A stretch of DNA of 64,000 bases from assembly GCF_047314965.1 (NCBI RefSeq), contig NZ_JBLBVK010000035.1, positions 1-64,000 of the forward strand, written 5' to 3'. Positions 10,501-18,102 of the stretch are shown piece by piece. The position numbers and the translations under genes were made by a program. The notes below the pieces were generated by a model. That model worked only from the letters and a program-made list of their open reading frames with translations, was not told the origin of the DNA and made no database searches. Position 1 is the stretch's first letter. Each line of letters starts with the position of its first letter. Source of the DNA: JAVJUV01 sp047314965. Lineage in GTDB: Bacteria; Pseudomonadota; Alphaproteobacteria; Rhodobacterales; Rhodobacteraceae.

Positions 10501-11459
10501 CCCGCGACGTCAGTGACGACAACATACAAGGTATGGGTCCCATCGCCGAGCCCCAGGATTTCAATCGCCCAGGTTCCGTCCGACGCAATAGTCTCTCCGA
10601 GGAGCGTTCCGCCGGCATCGTAGAGTTGGACAGTTGCGCCGGGCTCGGTGGTGCCAGTGACCGTCGGTGTCGTGTCGGTGACGACACCGTCGGCGTCCGG
10701 GGTTACATCGTCGGACAGCACGGCATCAATGGACGCGTTTGGAGCCACGATATCGAATGTCAGGCTGGTCGTGGCGGTAACGCTTTCGTTGCCGGCCGCA
10801 TCATAGAGGCGTGCACTGACGAGGTTTTCCCCCTCGGACAGGCCGGTATCCGTCGTGGTCAGTACGACATAGCCCTGGTCGATGTCGGCTTGGGTAATCG
10901 TGGCCGAGACATTCATGACGCCGTCAATCAGGAGTTCGATCTGATCCCCGGTCTCCACGCTGGCATCAAGATCGATCCGGAAACTGGCAATATCGATATT
11001 TGTGACGCCGTCACCCTCGATACCTGAATCCGAGGACGCGAGCAGAAGCGGAACCGAGGCGGTCGGGGCGGTCGTATCTTCGCCTTCTATCAGAAGATTA
11101 TAGGGCTCGGTCGACACCGTTTTGGGCCGATTGTTTTTCGGGTTTATCTCCGTGTAAGAGGCCGAGACCGTGAAGTTGCCTATTTCGTCGGAAAAGTCAT
11201 CCGCGGGTGCCGCGGGGTCGATGTTGATCAAGTTGATGAATTCGATGGACCAGCTGCCGTCGCTCTCGACATTTGCTGTGCCTTCCCAGGTGGTCCCGTC
11301 AGCATCGGTAACGCGGACCGTGATCGTGCTAACGGAGGGATCACAGGTTCCGATCAGCGCAGTCTCATCAGCGCTGAGACCCTGTACGACGAAGGCAATG
11401 TCACCACCGCCGCCACCGCCGCCATTTTTTCCGCCACCGGTGTCATTGGGCTTCGGCAT
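7593..11459 (-). CDS. Kexin-like subtilase (S8) with Ig-like repeats, P domain and RTX C-terminus
   Basis: A 1288-residue secreted protease. After MPKPNDTGGGKNGG and a polyglycine stretch come four or more bacterial Ig-like repeats (about residues 20-545, with the signature DAAGN), each about 100 residues. The peptidase S8 domain follows with its triad: Asp in VYDDGIEYTH (D583/D584), His in NHGTAVAG (H622) and Ser in GTSAATP (S820). A proprotein-convertase P domain follows (about 960-1100), as in kexins and furins, then RTX nonapeptides (GDGNDTLLGDD, GGAGLDELYG) and the end DDFLFDSQFVA. Export by type I secretion is inferred from the RTX repeats and the missing N-terminal signal. Kexin-type enzymes cut after basic residues, so the target could be other exoproteins, though this is inference. 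No other gene of the apparent transcription unit is seen. Confidence 0.92.
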   Translation of the reverse strand: MPKPNDTGGGKNGGGGGGGDIAFVVQGLSADETALIGTCDPSVSTITVRVTDADGTTWEGTANVESDGSWSIEFINLINIDPAAPADDFSDEIGNFTVSASYTEINPKNNRPKTVSTEPYNLLIEGEDTTAPTASVPLLLASSDSGIEGDGVTNIDIASFRIDLDASVETGDQIELLIDGVMNVSATITQADIDQGYVVLTTTDTGLSEGENLVSARLYDAAGNESVTATTSLTFDIVAPNASIDAVLSDDVTPDADGVVTDTTPTVTGTTEPGATVQLYDAGGTLLGETIASDGTWAIEILGLGDGTHTLYVVVTDVAGNTATSADFQITIDSSVSIATIDGISDDTGIDGDGITSDTTPVLTGMAEAGSTVMVYPVIGGEANLDAGVIATVAGDGSWTFAPGALTDGTYTYRALVTDAAGNTAWTSDLSITIDTAVSAAVLTEVRVDDGGSSDALPIGSGSTTTDSSPLLVGTAERNARVDVYVNGVLATHTYADDAGDWSANLSGLAAGTHEITLQTFDEAGNVAGEPTGPSIFTILVEEPPAPEIDPLYAEQWNLQMLGGIEDVWVDYTGVGVTVAVYDDGIEYTHVDLDDNYDASLHLRYRGTELDPMPTNENEANHGTAVAGIIAGERNGEGTVGIAYDATLVGVNIFSGPANINTTDTTVFEYAIAQMGNFDVVNHSWGGAPTYLNDTAAPILAYVAAAEDATTTGRGGLGTIILKAAGNWADSSQGDFTDTTRFSITVGAYDSDGDVSWYSSRGANILVSAPSSGNTIVDANGDMTAESDLRIPTTDRLGSFGYGPEDWSSANDTSGFGGTSAATPTVAGVVALMLDANELLGWRDVQTILAQSATWTGSEIEVQRTDAEIVPVDLDSDGIRETTGLDQIEYFPGTWNGTDTWNGGGMHFSEDYGYGAVNALAAVRMAEVWGFFDVPQTSANEVSYGTGVMTPNLTVSGNGDIAEWTFDYSGAPMDLEYVDIYMNLSTTLMQEVMLQITSPDGTTVTLLDVPINDYTPAYDFIGFQLLTVNVTWTFGANAFRGEDPNGTWTVTLMEKDVTFDVDNYRREYDGNTLVELGMEFHGSDTGLDNDIYTYTDEMLSMGLDGDADRVTLSDTGGIDWLNLAAMTSDIAVDLAAGVTAGEVTIASFDAGTQIEHAVTGDGNDTLLGDDSANRLAGMRGDDDISGGAGLDELYGHFGNDTLAGGADADIFYFEFGHGDDVILDFNQEEFDLVSLSGFSETTFTDLSFSISGSDQILQFASGDSLTFANYAELTLTADDFLFDSQFVA

Positions 11460-12124
11460 GTCATGACCTCCTGTCCCTCACGGAAGTGAGTATCCGTGCA
11501 AAGAAATTTTCTGAGTTTCCCTAGCACGGTGAGGCATTTTTATGAAATTTAATAGCCATTTTAATGTGTTAAGGGTCCGATTTGGAAACCGAGCGTCAGA
11601 AGAGTGAGGGATTGTTTTCCCTTTGGAAACAGCGCCCTTCCGTCTGGGCGTTCTCGCGGGGAGATACGCGCATAAAAAAGCCGCGAAGATTTCCGAGCGT
11701 GACTTGACGGGATGCCTGGTGCCGGTTCTGCGTGACCGTTCCTTTTTTGATGCCGTAAAACTGCTCCTCATAGCATGGCTCATGCGAATGTCAGGCATTG
11801 GGGACGAAACGTTCAGCCTGCGTGCCGGCAAGGAGGAGAGCGTCTCCCTGTCGTGCATCTTCGACGACGTCGACGAGGTTGTCCTGACAGCATCGGGCGG
11901 CTTGGTTGTTGACGACCTGGCCTTCTTCGTCTGAAGAGCGCCGTATTCTGCTACCAGTCAGAGGACGACCAATCTCCGGCGCGCTTTGAACATCGGCAGA
12001 CGCGGCTGCGCCGTCGTGTTGCAACCATGAACCTTTCGGGTGATCGTCAGGCCACAAGTCGGAGGCTACGCGGATTACAGTTTCGCAGCGCCCTTCAAAG
12101 GATTTTAGGGGGAGGAGGTGGCTC
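11460..12124. other. Intergenic region upstream of the subtilase gene
   Basis: The AT-rich part 11500-11575 likely holds the subtilase promoter (minus strand). Two GTTTCCAAA-type words lie on the minus strand at 11581-11590 and 11622-11632, the second inside an imperfect palindrome at 11612-11632. The same core occurs twice in front of the serralysin gene. The rest is covered by the possible RTX remnant listed separately. Confidence 0.4.
11623..11934 (+). pseudogene. Possible remnant of an RTX protein C-terminus
   Basis: A plus-strand frame opens at a TTG and ends at 11934. Its last 50 residues are coding-like (third positions mostly G or C) and resemble the C-terminal end of serralysin/RTX proteins: GDETFSLRAG, a turn, and the tail VVDDLAFFV, to be compared with DDFLFV and SFLLF of the neighbours. 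The first half has no recognisable domain and no ribosome site. I read it as a decayed end of a type I secreted protein. It could also be a small real gene or chance. Confidence 0.25.
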
Positions 12125-12661
12125 ATGAAGGTTTTGATCCTATTTGCAACCGAGGAGGGGCACACAGGCCGGATCGCGCGTTTCGTCGAGGAGGCCGCGG
12201 CGCGACTGGGCCATGATGCCCTTTTAGTTGACGCCGACGATCCTGCGGATCTGGACTTCGATTGGATCGATGCGGTGATCCTGGCCGCGCCAGTCCATCA
12301 GAGACGCCATCCGAAGACCTTTGAAGCTCTGATCGTGGCGCACAGAGAAGAGCTGGCGCGCGTTAGGACGCTTCTTCTCTCGGTCAGCCTGAGTGCCGCT
12401 TTCCCCGAGGGCCGGGAGGAAGCGGAGGACTACGTGCTAGAGATGAAAATGCGAACGGGTCTCGAACCCGACGTTGAGCTGCTCGTCGCCGGTGCCGTGC
12501 GCACAGATCACTACGACTACTTTGCGATGCAAGTTATCCGGCACGTTGTTCTCAGAGGCCGGGATTTTGATCCGGGTGACGGCGAGCATGACTTTACCGA
12601 CTGGGACGGGCTCTCGGCAGAGGTCTCGCGTTTTCTCGCGGAAGAGACGCGCGCGCCCTGA
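12125..12661 (+). CDS. hemG: Flavodoxin-fold protein, HemG-type protoporphyrinogen oxidase-like
   Basis: A 178-residue flavodoxin-fold protein preceded by a very strong ribosome site (GGGGGAGGAGGTGG). The N-terminus LILFATEEGHTGRIA matches the phosphate-binding loop of FMN flavodoxins and in particular of HemG, and the second strand AAPVHQRRHPKTFEALI also follows the HemG pattern. HemG oxidises protoporphyrinogen IX to protoporphyrin IX with menaquinone or ubiquinone as acceptor. Many alphaproteobacteria use HemJ instead, and a stand-alone gene next to exoproteins could be another flavodoxin-type oxidoreductase, so the exact activity is uncertain. The flavodoxin fold itself is secure. Confidence 0.75.
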   Translation: MKVLILFATEEGHTGRIARFVEEAAARLGHDALLVDADDPADLDFDWIDAVILAAPVHQRRHPKTFEALIVAHREELARVRTLLLSVSLSAAFPEGREEAEDYVLEMKMRTGLEPDVELLVAGAVRTDHYDYFAMQVIRHVVLRGRDFDPGDGEHDFTDWDGLSAEVSRFLAEETRAP

Positions 12662-12988
12662 CCGCGAGCATGTGTCCTCGCCAGACGGATTGGAGTTCAA
12701 AGTCTCGTCTCTCGGTGAGTGCGTTCTTTCACACTCGAGGCGGACCGTCCTCGGTCCACCGCGGCGGCGGCGGCGCATGCTCAAAGTGGGACGATCAGGG
12801 CACTCCAGCTGCCATGGCCGCGGAGCAAATTGTGACGTGCCCGAGGCGCTGATACCAACTCGACGTTCTCTTTCCGTGGGCGAATTGGTGCCGAGTTTCG
12901 AAGAGCGGGCGCTTATGTCATATTCTCGCCTCAATTCTCTTGATACTTTGCGCCTACGACCCAAAACGCAGCAGGAAAGACTGACGTC
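12662..12988. other. Intergenic, no gene seen
   Basis: This 327-base gap has only overlapping short frames without ribosome sites. An AT-richer segment around 12915-12950 could be the promoter of the following small gene. Confidence 0.4.
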
Positions 12989-13312
12989 ATGAAGGCAGAG
13001 GCAATTCAGAAAGCGCTCGACGCGCTCACAGGCAAAAGTGCAGCTGGAATTACCACCGCAAGCGAGGTTCTCACGAACGTCCAGGCCGAACCCGCGCCAC
13101 CCGCAGGCGTACCGGCACCACCTGAAGCGCAGGGCCCCGAGACCCAGGAGGCCGGCCCGCCCGAGGGCCTGCCGCCGGTTGAGGCAGGCAACATGGACGG
13201 TATCGCGGCGCTTACCGGGCTCCCCATGGTCCCAATGGGCGACCTTCCCGACCCGGCGGACATCCCCGCGGACGAGGAGGCCCAGGGCGCGGCTTTCGAC
13301 TTCCTCTTCTGA
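12989..13312 (+). CDS. Small acidic Pro/Ala-rich protein, possible type I secretion substrate
   Basis: A 107-residue protein that I do not recognise. AGGAAAG lies upstream of the ATG and a clear terminator follows 22 bases after the stop, so it looks like a complete single-gene unit. The N-terminal 35 residues are helical (MKAEAIQKALDALTGKSAAG), then comes a disordered stretch rich in Pro, Ala, Glu and Gly, and the end is acidic and hydrophobic (AAFDFLF). There is no signal peptide, membrane segment or cysteine. The C-terminal tail is similar to the ends of the three complete RTX proteins here (SFLLF, DDFLFV, DDFLFDSQFVA), which suggests a non-RTX type I substrate. This is inference from the tail and the location. 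Confidence 0.6.
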   Translation: MKAEAIQKALDALTGKSAAGITTASEVLTNVQAEPAPPAGVPAPPEAQGPETQEAGPPEGLPPVEAGNMDGIAALTGLPMVPMGDLPDPADIPADEEAQGAAFDFLF

Positions 13313-13334
13313 TCAGAGCGCGCATGCGCAAGGC

Positions 13335-13363
13335 GCCCGGCTCCCTCCGGCCGGGCCCTTTTT
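13335..13363 (+). terminator. Rho-independent terminator
   Basis: GCCCGGC (13335-13341), an eight-base loop, GCCGGGC (13350-13356), then CC and TTTTT. It closes the 107-residue gene. Confidence 0.85.
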
Positions 13364-13623
13364 CAACCGACACGCCGCCTTGGCGGCGACGGCTTGGTCG
13401 AATTCTCTGTGAAATCTTGGCGCGCACGCTCTGCAAGTCCAACCATTATTCCGCGTGCGGGCCCGCACGCGGTCTCTTTCACGTCGCTCAAGCGGGAAGA
13501 ACGTCATAGCCCTGTTCAGTCACGGCCGTCTGAACGGCGCCACCCTCACCATCGAGGTGGCGGCACCCGGGTCTTCTGTCACGCTGCTGACCGTCAAGCT
13601 CTCTCCTCAGAGCGTGACCGACG

Positions 13624-13701
13624 CAAATGCCCGATAACGCAAGCCCGCGATGTTCTTTAACCGCGCCAGTGTCCCGACCGCCTGATTCATTTTTTTTAAA
13701 G
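13624..13701 (+). repeat. Intergenic repeat, copy 2
   Basis: CAAATGCCCGATAACG at 13624-13639 is identical over 16 bases to the copy at 27.03 kb. TTTTTAAAGAGG follows at 13690, so the order of the two words is reversed relative to copies 1 and 3. Confidence 0.45.
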
Positions 13702-13883
13702 AGGGGTTTGCACCAAGCGGTCGAGACGGCCCCCACTCTGTCCAGCCAACCCCTCCCCAAAATTGGCTTCGCAACCGTGGCAGCACAAAATCATATCATA
13801 TTTCGCATGAATTTTATACCCACACGGGGAGCAAAAAAGTTAAACGGCAACGCCGTCCAATTCAGACATCCAATGGATATTGA

Positions 13884-14063
13884 ATGACTGCGTCGGAAGA
13901 ATTGCGCCATTCTAGAAGCCGACGGCTGGCAGGCTGGCAGTGGGACTATCAGAGAAAAATAGACCAGCTCGAAAGACAGGTCGTCCCTGTGGTCAACAGC
14001 GAAGAGAATGACGCCGTTCGACTGCAAAATTCGTGTGTCCGCAAGCGGACGTTGGTTCTATGA
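13884..14063 (+). CDS. Doubtful small ORF, 59 residues
   Basis: ATG at 13884 to TGA at 14061-14063. The product (MTASEELRHSRSRRLAGWQ..., then a charged helical part DYQRKIDQLERQV) could form a short coiled coil. The ribosome site is weak and the flanks are non-coding. It may be a gene fragment. Confidence 0.2.
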   Translation: MTASEELRHSRSRRLAGWQWDYQRKIDQLERQVVPVVNSEENDAVRLQNSCVRKRTLVL

Positions 14064-14157
14064 AGACGGGGCCAGTCACTTTGGCGGCGCGCTTTTTCCG
14101 AGTGCAATGAGAAGGGAAAAGTCGAATGGGCGCGGTCTCCTACTCACACCTCTCCGG

Positions 14158-16251
14158 TCATGTATGGAGCGCTGCGGACCTGAGGTATTCCGGGGTAAAC
14201 GGCAATCTTCTGATGCGAAGACCAATCGCGTTGAAAATGCCGTTGCCAATCGCCGCAAGCGTCGGGCCCGGCGCGGCTTCGCCGGCTCCAACAGAAGGCG
14301 CGTCACCGCGATCAAGGAGGATGACCTTGATGATGGGAACGCCGTCGAAGCGCAGGACCGGGTAACTATCCCAGTCACGTGACGTCACACCATCGCGATC
14401 CCAAGTCACTTCCTCGCACAGCGCCCAGCTTGCGGCCTGCAAGAAGCCGCCTTCGAGTTGCGCGGTCAACCCGTCCGGATCGATAACCCGACCCGCATCG
14501 GCAACGATGACAGCGCGCCGGAGGTGGATGGAGGCGCTATCATCGATGTCGAGGTCCACCGCCACGCCGACCCTGGTCATGGCGTTCTTGTATTGGGCAT
14601 AGGCAAGGCCGCGCCCGTCCGTTTCCCGGTGCTCCGTGATTTCTTCGGCAAGCCTGTCCAGAACCGCCAAGGCGCGAGTGTCGGTGAGATGCGCCTTTCT
14701 GTATTCAAGCGGGTCCCAACCCTCGGCGCTGGCGATCTCGTCAACAAAGCTCTCGATGGCGAAGACATTCAGCGCCGCACCAAGGCAGCGGAGTGCCGAG
14801 GTTCGCAGCGGCAAATCGCGAACAAGGTTCTTGACGTAGCGGGCCTTGGGAATGTCATAGACCGGGTTGAGATTGCGCTGAAGCCCACCGTGCCGGTTCA
14901 TGTTCGGCACAGCGGGTGCGGGCCCTTCCGCCCGTGCTCGGAATTGATTTGCAATCAGCTTTTTCGCGCCCGTCCGGTCCTTCCCGGCGCGCGGTCGGCC
15001 GCGAAAGGTGCCGCCGATGGCTTCAGCGGAAAATTCGGCTATGCGTCCATCTCCATCGGTGACGGCGCCGACCTCGACGGCGCTGGCGGTGCCATAAGGT
15101 TCCCAGGCGTGCTCGTCTTCCCGGGTCCACTTCAACAGGATAGGGGCTCCGGGCAACGTCATCGCAATCAATGCCGCCTCGAAGGCAGCGTCGTCGGCGC
15201 CATTGTGGCCGTAACAGCCTGAGCCGGGCGCATGCGTCAAGATCACGTCCTTGGGCATCAGGTCGAGGCTCTCTGCAATTGCGTTGCGAAGGACGTAAAT
15301 CCCCTGGCTGTGGGTGGTGATCGAAAGCCTCCTGCCATCCCACTTGGCAAGTGCCGCCGAGGGCGCAAGCGCTCCATGCATGGTGAAAGGACGTTCGTAA
15401 CGCGCCAAATAGGTCGGGTTCTCCATTGGCGCAGGTATCTCGGTGTCCTCGCGTGGTGTCCCGTCAACGACAGTGAGCCGTAACGCATTGTCCTGTGTCA
15501 GCTGGGAAAAAATATCCATCTCGGGAAGGCCTACGCCGCTGTCCCAATGGCACGCATTTGCGAGACGCTGGGCCGCTCGGACCAGGGGCCATTCCGAGGG
15601 GCCTGCAACGCCCAGGAAACTGCCGTCGCGGTGGATGTGAAAGCCCTCGTCTTCGAGTTTCCGCAGGATGGCGCCATCGATATTTGCCAAACTCGCGCGC
15701 GAATGTGGCGGGTGGACGACCCTGGCATGAAGCATGCCCGGTAAATCGAAGTCATGCACGAAGCGATAGTGCCCCGTGACGATATCTCCAATGCCGGACA
15801 TTGGTATCGCGCGCGCATCATCGCGAAATCGCGTCGGTACTTCATCGGATACAGGTATGTCCAGTCCGGCTTCTGCCGCAATATCGAAGACGGGGATTGG
15901 ACGGTTCAGACCGGGTCCGAAAAAAGAACCATCTGTCAACGCCCAGTCGTCCGGCGCCCCGCCGTACCGCCTGACGACCTCCGAAAGGAGACTGGCGCGC
16001 AGCGTCGCGGCGGCACGGCGAAGCGCCCACCCGGATTGTTCCACCGAGTTGCTGCCGGACGTCACGCCCTCATCCGGACTGTCGGCAGTTGTGACGGGCA
16101 GGACCTCGATCCGCTCGAAAGGAAGAGTAAGTTCCTCATGCACGATGGCCACAAGCGCGGTTGAGATGCGCTGACCGATGTCGACTTTGCCGGTGCGGAC
16201 GAAGAGCTTGCCGTCACCAAGACGGAGGCGGTCGGAAACCCGCTCGGTCAT
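14158..16251 (-). CDS. Xanthine-dehydrogenase-family molybdenum-binding subunit
   Basis: A 697-residue large subunit of a molybdenum hydroxylase. It starts MTERVSDRLRLGDG at an ATG that overlaps the stop of the 2Fe-2S gene (ATGA). The molybdenum domain signature KVDIGQRISTALVAI and EQSGWALRRAAATLR lies at the N-terminus. The C-terminal part has GAGEAAPGPTLAAIGNGIFNA, in which the Glu of GxGE is the conserved active-site base. The family hydroxylates aldehydes and N-heterocycles next to a ring nitrogen or carbonyl (isoquinoline oxidoreductase, nicotinate dehydrogenase). No Tat signal and no FAD subunit are seen, as in the IorAB/NicAB type that passes electrons onward through iron-sulfur and cytochrome carriers. 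The operon suggests an aromatic or heteroaromatic carboxylate as substrate, which is not proven. Confidence 0.85.
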   Translation of the reverse strand: MTERVSDRLRLGDGKLFVRTGKVDIGQRISTALVAIVHEELTLPFERIEVLPVTTADSPDEGVTSGSNSVEQSGWALRRAAATLRASLLSEVVRRYGGAPDDWALTDGSFFGPGLNRPIPVFDIAAEAGLDIPVSDEVPTRFRDDARAIPMSGIGDIVTGHYRFVHDFDLPGMLHARVVHPPHSRASLANIDGAILRKLEDEGFHIHRDGSFLGVAGPSEWPLVRAAQRLANACHWDSGVGLPEMDIFSQLTQDNALRLTVVDGTPREDTEIPAPMENPTYLARYERPFTMHGALAPSAALAKWDGRRLSITTHSQGIYVLRNAIAESLDLMPKDVILTHAPGSGCYGHNGADDAAFEAALIAMTLPGAPILLKWTREDEHAWEPYGTASAVEVGAVTDGDGRIAEFSAEAIGGTFRGRPRAGKDRTGAKKLIANQFRARAEGPAPAVPNMNRHGGLQRNLNPVYDIPKARYVKNLVRDLPLRTSALRCLGAALNVFAIESFVDEIASAEGWDPLEYRKAHLTDTRALAVLDRLAEEITEHRETDGRGLAYAQYKNAMTRVGVAVDLDIDDSASIHLRRAVIVADAGRVIDPDGLTAQLEGGFLQAASWALCEEVTWDRDGVTSRDWDSYPVLRFDGVPIIKVILLDRGDAPSVGAGEAAPGPTLAAIGNGIFNAIGLRIRRLPFTPEYLRSAALHT

Positions 16252-16706
16252 GCCTTGCCGCTCGCGATGTCGATGGCGCGCAGCACGCGGGGGTGCGAGC
16301 CACAGCGGCAGAGATGCGGCGTCAGCTCGCGTTTGGCAGTCTCCCGGTCTGGATGCGGGGTCCTGGACAGAAGCCCCGTGACGGCGACAACCAGGCCGGC
16401 TGTGCAATAGCCACATTGTGCAGCGGTCGCCTGGATAAAGGCCTGCTGCACGCGCCTGCCGGTCTCGGTCGCCGCAAGGCCCTCGATCGTGAGGATCTCT
16501 TTGCCTTCGAATTCGGCGGCAGGCGACACGCAGGACAGGGTCGGCACACCGTCCACCAGCACCGCACAGGCTCCGCATTGCTCAAGCCCGCAGCCAAGTT
16601 TCGTTCCCTTGAGCTTCAGCTCGTCGCGAAGGACAAAGATCAGCGGCGTTTCAGGGTTCGCCGTGACCTCATGGGCTTCACCGTTGATCCGAAGCGAAAG
16701 TGTCAC
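16248..16706 (-). CDS. 2Fe-2S subunit of molybdenum hydroxylase
   Basis: A 152-residue electron-transfer subunit. It has the plant-ferredoxin-type cluster CGLEQCGACAVLVDG and the second helical cluster CGYCTAGLV ... CRCGSHPRVLRAI, so both 2Fe-2S sites are complete. The start is a GTG (complement of 16704-16706). It works with the overlapping downstream large subunit; closest in layout are IorA and NicA. It is the first gene of its pair and is separated by 136 bases from the LVIVD gene upstream, so it may have its own translation control (see the hairpin over its start). Confidence 0.9.
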   Translation of the reverse strand: MTLSLRINGEAHEVTANPETPLIFVLRDELKLKGTKLGCGLEQCGACAVLVDGVPTLSCVSPAAEFEGKEILTIEGLAATETGRRVQQAFIQATAAQCGYCTAGLVVAVTGLLSRTPHPDRETAKRELTPHLCRCGSHPRVLRAIDIASGKA

Positions 16707-16723
16707 TGCGGGTTTTCCCGCAG
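16706..16723 (-). promoter_or_regulatory. Hairpin at the start codon of the 2Fe-2S gene
   Basis: On the minus strand CTGCGGG-AAAA-CCCGCAG is a perfect 7-bp stem with a four-base loop that ends exactly at the GTG start. The G-rich arm may hold the ribosome site (GGGAAAA), so folding would hide it. Whether this is used for regulation is inference. Confidence 0.4.
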
Positions 16724-16842
16724 AAGGTCCGAGATGACCTGGGCTGGGCGAAAGCGGGACCGGCCGGGGCAGGGGAAACCGGCAATGCGCGCCGCGGCGC
16801 GACGGTTGGCGTTGTCAGCGCGGTGCGGACGTCGCTCCTTGG

Positions 16843-18102
16843 TCACAGCGTCATCTCCAGAATGTCGAATCCGTTGACACGATCCAACAGATAGATCAGC
16901 CCGTCCTCACCGACATCCACATCATTCGATTGCGGCGGCCCGCCCTTGCCAGGTTCGGGCATGTAGTGAGCGATCTCGACGGGCAGAAACGGGTCCTTCA
17001 GGTCGAGGACGCGAAGCCCGCCGGCGAACCACGTGGCGTATACAAGCGTGCTGTCCAACTTCTCGCGGAATTGGTGCGCACCAAAGCGGACACCTGGCTG
17101 GCCGACCCATGGGCAAGAGCGCTCGGTCAGGTCCCAGGCGGCGACGGGTTCGATGTTTCCCATGTCGGTCACATCGAGCACCCAGAGGAAGCCATGCAAA
17201 CGGCCCGGAAGGTGGTCGTGCTCCTCGTCGATGGCAATCGCATAACGGCGCGAGTTGATCGGCTGGTCCAAAGGCATCACGGTATGGGTTGGCTCGGGGA
17301 TCGCCTTCGGCCAGATGTAGCTGCCCTTGACCGTTGGCCTCGTGATCTCGGATGCATCGAGCACGCGGAACCCGGCGTGCCAGACCGCTGCCCAGAGTTC
17401 GTCGCCGACGCGCATCGCGTGATGAAGACGGTTGCTGTAGCCTGCCCAAGTGGGCGTTTCGCCTCCCTCCAGATGCTGCCCTGGCATGTGCCAGCGCGAT
17501 ACTTCTTTCGGAGCGGTCGGATCGGCAAGGTCATATATGACCAGGATATTGCCAAGATAGCCCTCCATCTCGGTCGAGATGTAGGCATATTTTTCGTCCA
17601 TGTCGAAGCGGTGCACGCCGAAACCGTGCGTCCTGACGTAGGACAGAAGCTTCGGTGCGGTCTTCTCCGAGATGTCCCAGACCCGAAATCCGCCCGCCGT
17701 ATAACCGCGCTCGTTTGCCTCCTCGAGGACGGGAATATCTTCTGCTTTCACGCCAAGCTCTGCGGCAATACCGGCAACATCGAGACCTTTCTCGCGCAGC
17801 GCCGGGATCTTTTCACCCTTTCGCAGGAAGTGACGGCGGTCCATCTCGACGTTGGTGATCATCAGGTCGCCCGCGACACGTACCTTGTGCGTGTGGGACC
17901 ATTCATCTGGTGGTTCGACATGGGACACGACCCGGGGATTGGCTGGCTCGCGTATGTCGATGATCGACGTTCCCATCGGCGGTTTCATGTGACCGACGAA
18001 GGCGTAGCCGTCCTGGACAACCACCTGCCCTCCGCCCGGAATGTCGAGATGGCCCAATCGACGGATGTTCCGGGAAAGCTGATATTCGACTTCCTGTTTC
18101 AT
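16843..18102 (-). CDS. LVIVD-repeat beta-propeller protein
   Basis: A 419-residue protein without signal peptide or membrane segment. It has repeats of the LVIVD type: TSIIDIREP, FRVWDISE, ILVIYDLADP, FRVLDASE, FLWVLDVTDM and LRVLDLKDP, each followed by a Pro-rich turn. This is the pattern of a six- or seven-bladed propeller. The biochemical role of the family is unknown. The gene overlaps the tctA stop by four bases (ATGA), so the two are translationally coupled, and it lies between a transporter and a molybdenum hydroxylase. It may be an accessory or sensor protein for this pathway, which is inference. Confidence 0.8.
   Translation of the reverse strand: MKQEVEYQLSRNIRRLGHLDIPGGGQVVVQDGYAFVGHMKPPMGTSIIDIREPANPRVVSHVEPPDEWSHTHKVRVAGDLMITNVEMDRRHFLRKGEKIPALREKGLDVAGIAAELGVKAEDIPVLEEANERGYTAGGFRVWDISEKTAPKLLSYVRTHGFGVHRFDMDEKYAYISTEMEGYLGNILVIYDLADPTAPKEVSRWHMPGQHLEGGETPTWAGYSNRLHHAMRVGDELWAAVWHAGFRVLDASEITRPTVKGSYIWPKAIPEPTHTVMPLDQPINSRRYAIAIDEEHDHLPGRLHGFLWVLDVTDMGNIEPVAAWDLTERSCPWVGQPGVRFGAHQFREKLDSTLVYATWFAGGLRVLDLKDPFLPVEIAHYMPEPGKGGPPQSNDVDVGEDGLIYLLDRVNGFDILEMTL

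Larger units (their letters stand above)
13364..14157. other. Intergenic region with a repeat copy
   Basis: Nearly 800 bases without a convincing gene. It holds the second copy of CAAATGCCCGATAACG (13624-13639) and TTTTTAAAGAGG (13690-13701), an AT-rich stretch at 13785-13850, and one weak 59-residue frame listed separately. Confidence 0.4.
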
